Below, piece after piece: positions 1 through 5,027 of a stretch of 6,542 nucleotides of DNA. The notes under the pieces were generated by a model that did not search any database, had not been told where the DNA came from, and saw only the letters and a program-made list of their open reading frames with translations. A program made the translations under genes and the position numbers. The stretch is from an uncultured Bacilli bacterium (GTDB lineage: Bacteria; Bacillota_I; Bacilli_A; RF39; UBA660), in assembly GCA_944358275.1 (NCBI GenBank), contig CALVQZ010000038.1:1-6542 (forward strand), read 5' to 3'. Each line of letters opens with the position of its first letter. Positions within the stretch are counted from its first letter, which is position 1.

Positions 1-1
1 C

Positions 2-271
2 ATAGATATCACTGGAACTACTGCAACTTATGTAAAATTAGCAGATGATTTAAGTTATGCAAAAGTATATTGTTCTATCTTTGATCAAAATAAGATAAAA
101 AAAGCAATAAGTGATTTAAATAACGCAGAAGGATTTATTAAAAGTATACTTTGTAAGAGAAAACTTCCTTTAAGAATTATACCAGAATTAGAATTTGTAT
201 ATGATGAATCTATAGAATATGGTATGAAAATTGAAAAAATTTTAGAGGAAACTAAGGAAAAAGAAAAATAA
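2..271 (+). CDS. rbfA: Ribosome-binding factor A, C-terminal part (5' end outside window)
   Basis: The open frame runs in from the left edge (first full codon at base 2) and encodes 89 residues ending in TAA. RbfA is a small KH-like protein that binds the 30S subunit and helps late 16S rRNA maturation and cold adaptation. The fragment shows the family's pattern: a strand like LSYAKVYCSIF, then a helix with GFIKSIL, then LPLRIIPELEFVYDES followed by YGMKIEKIL, which matches the PEL.F..D.S.E.G..I..LL end of RbfA. RbfA is usually about 115-120 residues, so roughly 25-30 N-terminal residues are missing. The tail is a charged Lys/Glu run. Seen: the frame and motif. Family assignment is from memory of RbfA sequences. 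No obvious terminator lies between its stop and the tRNA promoter that begins 3 bases later, so readthrough into the tRNA is possible. Confidence 0.88.
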   Translation: MDITGTTATYVKLADDLSYAKVYCSIFDQNKIKKAISDLNNAEGFIKSILCKRKLPLRIIPELEFVYDESIEYGMKIEKILEETKEKEK

Positions 272-274
272 TTA

Positions 275-303
275 TTGACATTAGAATTATCGCATGTTAT
301 AAT
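275..303 (+). promoter_or_regulatory. Consensus sigma-A type promoter for tRNA-Ala
   Basis: A -35 box TTGACA (275-280) and a -10 box TATAAT (298-303) are separated by exactly 17 bases; both hexamers match the consensus at all positions. The expected transcription start is near 309-311, five to seven bases before the mature tRNA 5' end at 316, so the 5' leader for RNase P to remove would be very short. Confidence 0.9.
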
Positions 304-315
304 TCTACTTGTCTT

Positions 316-392
316 GGGGAATTAGCTCAGTTGGCTAGAGCACCTGCCTTGCACGCAGGGGGTCAAGGGTTCGAGTCCCTTATTCTCCACCA
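316..392 (+). tRNA. tRNA-Ala, anticodon TGC
   Basis: The 77-base sequence folds as a complete cloverleaf: a 7-bp acceptor stem (316-322 with 382-388), a 4-bp D stem (GCTC/GAGC), a 5-bp anticodon stem CCTGC/GCAGG around the loop CTTGCAC (anticodon TGC), and a 5-bp T stem AAGGG/CCCTT with loop TTCGAGT. A discriminator A (389) and an encoded CCA (390-392) complete it. The third acceptor pair is G3:U70, the classic identity element read by alanyl-tRNA synthetase, which supports the Ala call independently of the anticodon. It stands alone, with its own promoter and terminator. Confidence 0.98.
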
Positions 393-403
393 TATTGAAT
401 GTT

Positions 404-430
404 AAGTCCATATTTTATGGGCTTTTTATT
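404..430 (+). terminator. Intrinsic terminator after tRNA-Ala
   Basis: A 9-bp stem, AAGTCCATA (404-412) with TATGGGCTT (416-424), contains one T-G wobble and a TTT loop, and is followed by a T-rich tract (425-430). It lies 11 bases after the tRNA CCA end and would end the tRNA transcript. Confidence 0.85.
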
Positions 431-460
431 TTAAATAAATGTAAAAACTATAATTTATGT

Positions 461-497
461 AATATAGGTAATAAATAGCGAACACCTATATTTTTAT
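461..497 (+). terminator. Terminator-like hairpin in the intergenic region
   Basis: A perfect 9-bp inverted repeat, AATATAGGT (461-469) with ACCTATATT (484-492), has a 14-base loop and runs directly into TTTT (492-495). The stem has only three G-C pairs, so it would be a weak terminator. It may be a back-up terminator for the tRNA transcript or part of a structured RNA. Confidence 0.4.
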
Positions 498-529
498 AAA
501 ATGATACAATTATAGTATCTTTTATAAAA
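492..529. repeat. Long imperfect inverted repeat
   Basis: The left arm (492-507) reads TTTTATAAAA, a bulged T at 502, then GATAC; the right arm (515-529) reads GTATC then TTTTATAAAA. The arms pair over 15 positions around a 7-base loop, AATTATA. It shares bases 492-497 with the end of the preceding hairpin, so the two structures could be alternative folds. The low GC content makes chance partly responsible. Confidence 0.45.
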
Positions 530-657
530 AATAGATAAGAGTTGATTTTAATAATAAAAAAACTTAAAAAGCGAAAGATATTATCAATAAAAGTAAAAAA
601 TAAAAAAACAAGAAAAAATTAAGAAAATTTAAACTAAAAATTTAATCATATGTTGCT

Positions 658-685
658 AAGCCCTTATAAAATAAGGGTTTTCTTT
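658..685 (+). terminator. Intrinsic terminator without an assigned gene
   Basis: The 10-bp stem AAGCCCTTAT (658-667) with ATAAGGGTTT (671-680), one G-T wobble and an AAA loop, is followed by TCTTT. Orientation is + because the T tract lies on that side only. No gene precedes it within about 270 bases, which implies a + strand transcript through 431-657. Confidence 0.75.
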
Positions 686-702
686 AATTTACAAGTTAAA
701 AT

Positions 703-730
703 TTGACTTTTATTACAAATGTGCTATAAT
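703..730 (+). promoter_or_regulatory. Promoter of the DHH phosphoesterase gene (extended -10)
   Basis: The -35 box TTGACT (703-708) lies 16 bases before the perfect -10 TATAAT (725-730). A TG at 722-723 gives an extended -10 (TGC-TATAAT). The likely start is near 737, giving a leader of about 105 bases before the ATG at 842. A second TATAAT at 794-799 with a weak TTGTAT 18 bases upstream could be a minor start. Confidence 0.82.
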
Positions 731-739
731 ACGATTTAC

Positions 740-783
740 TTGGCAGTTATATTTGAAATTTGTAAATTTTTGTATACTGCCAA
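740..783 (+). promoter_or_regulatory. Leader stem-loop or operator upstream of DHH gene
   Basis: TTGGCAGT-T-ATA (740-751) pairs with TATACTGCCAA (773-783): an 11-bp stem with one bulged T, containing the only GC-rich word in the leader. If transcription starts near 737 the hairpin sits at the extreme 5' end of the mRNA. It lacks a T tract after it (AAAGTAATATT), so it is not a terminator. It could protect the mRNA 5' end or, as DNA, be a repressor site. I recognise no known operator or riboswitch. Confidence 0.55.
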
Positions 784-841
784 AAAGTAATATTATAATT
801 TAAAATAGAATATTTTAGATTATAAATAATTTGGAGGAATT

Positions 842-1828
842 ATGAAAAGCCTAAAAGAATTTAAAGATGAAATAGGTGAAAAAATAAGAAATAGTGGGCA
901 AGTATTTATTGTTTCACATAACGAAGCAGATTTAGATGCAATCGCATCAAGTATAGCAATGAGTTATATAGTAAGGAAGTTAGGAAAACCGGTTCATATA
1001 ATATTGAATGATGAACCACTAAAAATAGAACCAGGAGTTAAAATGGTTATTGATGAATGTAGAAAAAATATTTCTCTTATAAACTTAGAACAATATAGGA
1101 GAATATCTAGTGATAATGATTTACTTATCGCATGTGATGTTAATAAAAGAAAATTAGTATGTTGTGGTGAAGATTTAGATAAATTTAAAGATATAATACT
1201 CATAGATCATCATAGAGAAAATGAGGATACTATTAAAACTGATACTAAATGGATACAAACAGATAGATCTAGCGCTTCTGAAATATTAGCAGATTTATTA
1301 TGTTTATTCCAAATAAAAGCAGATTCATTTTTAGCAAAGTATTTGCTTGCAGGTATTTATTTGGATACAAATAAACTTACAAGAAATATAGGAAATAATA
1401 CGAAAGCAGTAATTGAAAGGCTGAAGAATATAGGGATAGATTTAAATCATGTAGATAAATATTTTGAAGAAGATTTTAACAGTGCTAAAAAAGTATATGA
1501 TTTAGTATCAAAAAGTGAATTTTATAATTATACTATTGCACTATGTGCTGGGGATGAAGATACTAAATATTTAAAAGAAGAACTTGCTAAAGCAGCTGAT
1601 TATTTGCTTAGATATAAAGTAGATGCATCTTTTGCAGTTGGAAAGTTGGAAGATGGTTCAATTGCAATAAGTGCAAGATCTAAAGGAGATATCGATGTTG
1701 GTGAGATAATGGGACAATTAGAAGGTGGAGGTAATATGTATTCTGCTGCTACTAGATTACAAGGTAGAGAAATAGAAGATACAGTTAAGACTTTAAAGAA
1801 GATATATAAGCCTTCATTTCAAAAATAA
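842..1828 (+). CDS. DHH/DHHA1 phosphoesterase, GdpP-like catalytic half (probable cyclic dinucleotide or nanoRNA phosphodiesterase)
   Basis: The 328-residue protein starts at an ATG four bases after GGAGG (833-837). The N-terminal DHH domain shows the Mn-binding residues H26, D30 and D32 (SHNEADLDAI), D99 (IACDV), D122-H123-H124 (IDHHRENED) and D175 (AGIYLDTNKLT). A DHHA1 domain occupies about 230-320 (ASFAVGKLEDGSIAISARS, then EGGGNMYSAATRL). The DHHR.{2}ED.I, SSASEIL, AGI.{2}DT and AAT blocks resemble the C-terminal half of GdpP, which hydrolyses c-di-AMP to pApA, more than NrnA. GdpP is about 650 residues with two membrane helices, PAS and GGDEF domains; none are present here and the upstream DNA is non-coding, so this is a soluble standalone form. 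The usual GGGH of DHHA1 reads GGGN (295-298). The metal site looks intact. Alternatives are a DhhP/Pde2-like pApA or nanoRNA hydrolase; substrate is inference. It is monocistronic, with its own promoter and terminator. Confidence 0.85.
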   Translation: MKSLKEFKDEIGEKIRNSGQVFIVSHNEADLDAIASSIAMSYIVRKLGKPVHIILNDEPLKIEPGVKMVIDECRKNISLINLEQYRRISSDNDLLIACDVNKRKLVCCGEDLDKFKDIILIDHHRENEDTIKTDTKWIQTDRSSASEILADLLCLFQIKADSFLAKYLLAGIYLDTNKLTRNIGNNTKAVIERLKNIGIDLNHVDKYFEEDFNSAKKVYDLVSKSEFYNYTIALCAGDEDTKYLKEELAKAADYLLRYKVDASFAVGKLEDGSIAISARSKGDIDVGEIMGQLEGGGNMYSAATRLQGREIEDTVKTLKKIYKPSFQK

Positions 1829-1855
1829 AATGCTTAAATAGAGCATTTTTTTCTT
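1827..1855 (+). terminator. Intrinsic terminator of the DHH gene
   Basis: The 8-bp stem AAAATGCT (1827-1834) with AGCATTTT (1842-1849), loop TAAATAG, starts inside the TAA stop codon and continues into a T-rich tract, TTTTTTT-C-TTT (1846-1856). Confidence 0.8.
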
Positions 1856-1856
1856 T

Positions 1857-1882
1857 AAAAAAAGCATAGATTTAACTATGCT
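1857..1882 (-). terminator. Intrinsic terminator of the HIT gene
   Basis: Read on the - strand, AGCATAG (1882-1876), a 6-base loop and CTATGCT (1869-1863) form a 7-bp stem followed by six T (1862-1857). The stem includes part of the HIT stop codon. With the DHH terminator it forms a back-to-back pair between convergent genes. Confidence 0.8.
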
Positions 1883-2267
1883 ATTTCATTATTTTCTCAT
1901 ATATAGTTTTAATATCATCTTTCTTATTATTAGAAGACATTTTTAAATTATCGTTCTTATACCTAGGTATTAAATGTAAATGATAATGTTTAACTTCTTG
2001 ACCATAATCATTGTTTTGACTTAATGTTAATCCATCAATATTTAATTTATCTTTTAATAATTTAAACATATCCTTAGCAACTTCTTGAATATGTGATAAA
2101 GTCTTGATATCGATATCTTCTAAATTTACAAAATGCTTCTTAGGAATAATAAGCATATGTCCATTACTAACTGGATTTATATCCATCATAACTTTAACTA
2201 TTTCATCTTCAAAAACTGTATATGATTTAATATCGCCTTTAATTATATTACAAAAAATGCAATCCAT
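1881..2267 (-). CDS. HIT family protein (Hint-like nucleotide hydrolase/binding protein)
   Basis: The 128-residue protein carries the histidine triad H94-Y-H96-L-H98-L-I-P-R, of which H96 should be the nucleophile that attacks the nucleotide alpha-phosphate. Upstream blocks are typical: CIFCNIIKGDI at the N-terminus, a D-x-N-P-V-S-x-G-H-x-L-I-I-P-K-x-H segment (29-45), and QNNDYGQEV before the triad. C3, C6, H45 and H94 fit the zinc site seen in many bacterial HIT proteins. Hint proteins hydrolyse AMP-lysine or aminoacyl-AMP type phosphoramidates; the cellular substrate here is unknown. Length is normal for the family. The start is set by GGAGGAG (2273-2279), five bases before the ATG. It is divergent from sufC and convergent with the DHH gene, probably transcribed alone. 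Confidence 0.92.
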   Translation of the reverse strand: MDCIFCNIIKGDIKSYTVFEDEIVKVMMDINPVSNGHMLIIPKKHFVNLEDIDIKTLSHIQEVAKDMFKLLKDKLNIDGLTLSQNNDYGQEVKHYHLHLIPRYKNDNLKMSSNNKKDDIKTIYEKIMK

Positions 2268-2285
2268 TTTATCTCCTCCTTTATT

Positions 2286-2294
2286 ATTTTACCA
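2286..2294 (-). promoter_or_regulatory. Possible extended -10 promoter of the HIT gene
   Basis: On the - strand TGG-TAAAAT (2294-2286) fits an extended -10, the same layout used by other promoters in this window, but no good -35 lies 16-18 bases upstream. Transcription would begin just before the ribosome binding site, giving a leader of only about 10-15 bases. Confidence 0.35.
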
Positions 2295-2312
2295 CAAATA
2301 ATGAAAAAGATA

Positions 2313-2321
2313 TGCTATAAT
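2313..2321 (+). promoter_or_regulatory. Likely extended -10 promoter of the suf operon
   Basis: TGC-TATAAT (2313-2321) repeats exactly the extended -10 word found at 722-730. The -35 region is poor (around CACAAA), as is common with extended -10 promoters. A start near 2328 gives a leader of about 60 bases. A second weaker candidate, TGA-TAAAAT (2363-2371), would start right at the ribosome binding site. I see no known Fe-S regulator site. Confidence 0.55.
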
Positions 2322-2390
2322 TAAATAGATTTGTAAATATAAATGATATTTTTAATTTAATGTGATAAAATATTTGTTGAGGGTGATTTT

Positions 2391-3134
2391 ATGCTTAAGA
2401 TACATAATTTAAGTGTTGAAGTAAAAGATAAGAAAATACTAAAAGATTTAAATTTAACTATAAATGATGGAGAGGTTCATGTAATAATGGGACCTAATGG
2501 AACTGGGAAATCAACATTATCTAAGGTTATAATGAGAGATGATAATTTTACTGTTACAAAAGGTACTATAAAGTATAATGATAAAGATATATTATCTTTA
2601 ACTACAGATGAAGTTGCTAGATTAGGTATATTTCTTGCTATGCAATATCCTATATCTATAGAAGGTGTAAGTAATGCAGATATGCTAAAATCGGCGCTTA
2701 CTATAAGAGGAGAAAAAAATATAAATTTATTTAAGTTTATAACAGAATTAGAAAATGCATATGATGAACTTAATTTTGATAAATCAACAATACATTCATC
2801 TATAAATGAAGGATTTTCTGGTGGTGAGAGAAAGAAAAATGAAATAATTGGTATGAAGATATTAAAACCAAGTTTTATTATTTTAGATGAGATTGATTCT
2901 GGAGTTGATGTAGATAATTTAAAGGTAATTTCAAGTAATATATTGAAATATAAGAATGAATCTAATGCATCGTTACTAATCATTACACATTATCCACATA
3001 TATTAAACTACATAAAACCTGATTATGTACATATAATGAAAGATGGTAATATAGTTAAAACTGGTACATCACATCTTGCCGATGAAATTTTAAAAGAAGG
3101 ATATGAGGCAAGCATTATGAAAGAAGATTTATAA
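2391..3134 (+). CDS. sufC: Fe-S cluster assembly ATPase SufC
   Basis: This 247-residue ABC-type ATPase is the soluble motor of the SUF Fe-S assembly complex; it binds SufB/SufD and couples ATP hydrolysis to opening of the scaffold. Visible motifs are Walker A GPNGTGKST (34-42), the Q-loop region AMQYPISIEGVS (Q85) characteristic of SufC, the signature FSGGE (142-146) followed by RKKNEI, Walker B FIILDEIDSG (162-171, D166/E167) and the switch histidine H200 (ITHYPHIL). The IDSG.D stretch after Walker B is a SufC hallmark that separates it from transport ATPases. Length is normal. The start follows GAGGGTGA (2379-2386). It is the first gene of the suf operon, with one base separating it from sufD. 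Confidence 0.97.
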   Translation: MLKIHNLSVEVKDKKILKDLNLTINDGEVHVIMGPNGTGKSTLSKVIMRDDNFTVTKGTIKYNDKDILSLTTDEVARLGIFLAMQYPISIEGVSNADMLKSALTIRGEKNINLFKFITELENAYDELNFDKSTIHSSINEGFSGGERKKNEIIGMKILKPSFIILDEIDSGVDVDNLKVISSNILKYKNESNASLLIITHYPHILNYIKPDYVHIMKDGNIVKTGTSHLADEILKEGYEASIMKEDL

Positions 3135-3135
3135 T

Positions 3136-3780
3136 ATGAATAGTATAATAGTAGATAAAGTAAAATTATGTGGAGAAAAGATTATAGATGGTTTACAATG
3201 TAATACATATGATATTTGTAAAGATTCTTTAATAACTATAAATATTAAAAGCCCTAAATATAAAAAATATGTATTTAACTTAGAAGAGAATGCCCACTTA
3301 ATAATAAATAAGTTTTATCAAGAAGAAGATATTGAAGAAGAAATTATTATAAATTTAAATGGATTTAATAGTAGAGTAGATTATAATTTTAGTACTCTTA
3401 CATATCATGATCAAAAATATATTATAAATATAAATCATAATAATAAAAATACTATAAGTAATGTAGTAAATCATGGTGTAGTAATGAATGATTCTAAACT
3501 TTTATTTGAAGTTAATTCTACAGTAAAAAAAGGTAATAAAAATTCTAAATTGAATCAAGAAAGTAAGATTATAATTATGTCTTCTAATAATAGTATTATT
3601 AAACCTAACTTATTTATAGATGAATATGATGTAGATGCAATTCATTCTGCAACTATTGGTAAGTTTAGAAAAGAAGAAATATTTTATTTAATGACAAAAG
3701 GAATAAAAGAAAAAGATGCTACTTTTCTTCTTATAAAGGGATTTTTAAATGGACACATTGGAGGTGAATTATGGATATAA
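3136..3780 (+). CDS. sufD: SufD-like Fe-S scaffold protein, strongly shortened
   Basis: The 214-residue protein keeps the C-terminal part of the SufB/SufD family: a KPNLFIDEYDVDAIHSAT block (156-173), then IGKFRKEEIFYLMTKGI and ATFLLIKGFLNGHI, matching the SufD end of the beta-helix and the final helices. H170 aligns with the catalytic SufD histidine (E. coli H360 in SHGAT). The residue after it is Ser, not the Glu found in SufB, and no Cys exists after C28, so the SufB sulfur-accepting Cys is absent; this favours SufD over SufB. SufD is normally about 400 residues or more; here the N-terminal helical domain and some beta-helix turns appear lost. It starts one base after the sufC stop with only a weak AAAGAAG ahead, suggesting translational coupling, and overlaps sufS by 10 bases. 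Both neighbours and motifs support the call. Confidence 0.88.
   Translation: MNSIIVDKVKLCGEKIIDGLQCNTYDICKDSLITINIKSPKYKKYVFNLEENAHLIINKFYQEEDIEEEIIINLNGFNSRVDYNFSTLTYHDQKYIININHNNKNTISNVVNHGVVMNDSKLLFEVNSTVKKGNKNSKLNQESKIIIMSSNNSIIKPNLFIDEYDVDAIHSATIGKFRKEEIFYLMTKGIKEKDATFLLIKGFLNGHIGGELWI
3760..3767 (+). promoter_or_regulatory. sufS ribosome binding site inside sufD
   Basis: GGAGGTGA, three bases before the sufS ATG at 3771, is formed by codons near the end of sufD (for GGE before LWI). sufS translation is therefore tied to the end of sufD. Confidence 0.85.
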
Positions 3781-4961
3781 GTAATGATTTTAAAATGCTT
3801 AATAAAAGTTTAATATATTTTGATAGTGCTGCTACATCATTTAAACCTGATTGTGTAGTAAATAGTATTGTAGATTATTATACTAATTATACTGCAAATG
3901 CACATAGAGGTGATTATGATATAAGTTTTACTGTTGATGTAAAGTATGAAGGCACTAGGAATAAAGTACAAAAATTTATAAATGCTAATAGAAGAGAAGA
4001 GATAGTATTTACTAGTGGTACTACTCAATCTTTAAATATGATTGCAAAGGGTTTTTTTGAAGATTACTTAAATGATGGTGATGAAGTATTACTTACAAAA
4101 GCAGAGCATGCATCTAATGTTCTTCCTTGGTTTGAAATAAAAAAAGATATTAAAGTAAAATATATAGAGTTAGATAATGGTCTTGTTACTTTGAATAATG
4201 TTATAAGAAGTATTACACCAAATACAAAAGTTATATCACTTGCACATATTACTAATGTACTAGGTGATGAAAGACCTATAAAAGAAATAACTGAATATGC
4301 TCATAAACATAATATTTTAGTAGTGTTAGATGCTGCACAAAGTATTCCTCACATTAAAGTTGATGTAACTGATTTAGATGTAGATTTTATGGCGTTTTCG
4401 GGTCATAAAATGTGTGGGCCTACAGGAATAGGTATACTATATGGTAAGTATGAATTATTAGAAAAACTAAATCCACAAAATGTGGGTGGTGGAATGAATA
4501 ATGAATTTGAAAGTAATATGGTATTTAAATATAAAAAAGCACCATATAAACTAGAAGCAGGAACACCAAATATAGCAGGTGTAATAGGTCTTGGTAGTGC
4601 GATTGATTATATAAATAGTATAGGTATAGATAATATTGAAGAATATGTTTTAAATTTAAGAAAATATGCTATTTCTAAAATGGAAGAATTAAATAATATA
4701 GAAATATATAATAAAGATATAAAAGCATCTACAATTGTGTTTAATGTAAAAGGAGTGCATAGTCAAGATACTGCTACATATTTAAATAAAAAAGGAATAT
4801 GTGTAAGAGCAGGTAATCATTGTGCTAAAATATTAAAAGACGAAATAAAAGTAACAAATACTTGTAGAATGAGTATATATTTCTATAATACAAAAGAAGA
4901 TGTAGATATGTTAATTAAAGCACTTGATACAGATGATATATTATTAAAATCATTAGTATAA
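3771..4961 (+). CDS. sufS: Cysteine desulfurase SufS
   Basis: The 396-residue PLP enzyme removes sulfur from L-cysteine, yielding alanine and an enzyme persulfide for Fe-S assembly. Seen: YFDSAATSFKP at 16-26, TSGTTQSLN (81-89) for PLP phosphate, H113 in AEHASNVLPW (stacks on PLP), D187 in VLDAAQS, the Schiff-base lysine K213 in FSGHKMCGPTGIG, GGGM near 239-242, the KLEAGTPN block (260-267), and the persulfide cysteine C351 in VRAGNHCAK, followed by R366 in TCRMSIYFYNT, which binds the substrate carboxylate. The GNHC loop and length fit group II (SufS/CsdA) rather than IscS/NifS. All catalytic residues are present. The 10-base overlap with sufD and a ribosome binding site within sufD decide the start. 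A SufU partner, usual in Firmicutes, is not encoded next to it. Confidence 0.96.
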   Translation: MDISNDFKMLNKSLIYFDSAATSFKPDCVVNSIVDYYTNYTANAHRGDYDISFTVDVKYEGTRNKVQKFINANRREEIVFTSGTTQSLNMIAKGFFEDYLNDGDEVLLTKAEHASNVLPWFEIKKDIKVKYIELDNGLVTLNNVIRSITPNTKVISLAHITNVLGDERPIKEITEYAHKHNILVVLDAAQSIPHIKVDVTDLDVDFMAFSGHKMCGPTGIGILYGKYELLEKLNPQNVGGGMNNEFESNMVFKYKKAPYKLEAGTPNIAGVIGLGSAIDYINSIGIDNIEEYVLNLRKYAISKMEELNNIEIYNKDIKASTIVFNVKGVHSQDTATYLNKKGICVRAGNHCAKILKDEIKVTNTCRMSIYFYNTKEDVDMLIKALDTDDILLKSLV

Positions 4962-4976
4962 AAATTATAATGAGTA

Positions 4977-5005
4977 TTTTCAAAATTTAATTCCTATGGT
5001 AATAT
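4977..5005 (+). promoter_or_regulatory. Likely promoter of the unknown gene after sufS
   Basis: A -35 TTTTCA (4977-4982), a 17-base spacer, and -10 TAATAT (5000-5005) with TG at 4997-4998 form an extended -10 promoter. The start would fall near 5012, so the ATG at 5004 would not be in this transcript; this supports 5028 as the real start. There is no terminator between sufS and this gene, so readthrough is also possible. Confidence 0.55.
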
Positions 5006-5011
5006 GATAGA

Positions 5012-5023
5012 AGGAAGGTGGGG
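5012..5023 (+). promoter_or_regulatory. Ribosome binding site that fixes the start at 5028
   Basis: AGGAAGGTGGGG lies just before the ATG at 5028 (core AAGGTGG, 5015-5021, spacing six bases). The in-frame ATG at 5004 lies upstream of this site and has no ribosome binding site of its own. Confidence 0.8.
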
Positions 5024-5027
5024 TAAT

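Larger units (their letters stand above)
431..657. other. Gene-free, A-rich intergenic region with dyads
   Basis: I see no credible coding region here. It holds a possible -10 box (TATAAT, 449-454) without a good -35, two inverted repeats (described separately), and from about 531 to 645 a strand-biased stretch in which the + strand is mostly A with short G-containing islands such as GCGAAAG. A short TTG-started frame at 542-622 would encode 26 residues of mostly Lys, but it has no ribosome binding site and is explained by the poly-A composition. The region ends in an intrinsic terminator (658-685) with no gene in front of it, so something on the + strand may be transcribed here, either a small RNA or readthrough from the tRNA. 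Confidence 0.5.

Noticed and set aside
542..622. TTG-started frame for a 26-residue, Lys/Arg-rich peptide
   Set aside because: No ribosome binding site at a workable distance, rare start codon, and the Lys content follows directly from the poly-A composition.
740..783. CIRCE/HrcA or NrdR operator in the DHH leader
   Set aside because: The arm sequence TTGGCAGT does not match TTAGCACTC (CIRCE) or the NrdR box, and the arm spacing differs.
2104..2301. 65-residue + strand frame opposite the HIT gene
   Set aside because: It overlaps the clear HIT gene antisense, shows no ribosome binding site and is hydrophobic only by mirror coding.
2477..2983. 168-residue open frame antisense to sufC
   Set aside because: It lies wholly within sufC, which has all ABC ATPase motifs; the reverse frame has a Ser/Ile-rich composition typical of an antisense shadow in AT-rich DNA.
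5004..5027. Upstream in-frame ATG adding eight residues to the unknown protein
   Set aside because: The extra codons are made of the ribosome binding site itself, and this ATG lies within the likely -10 box; the ATG at 5028 is correctly spaced.
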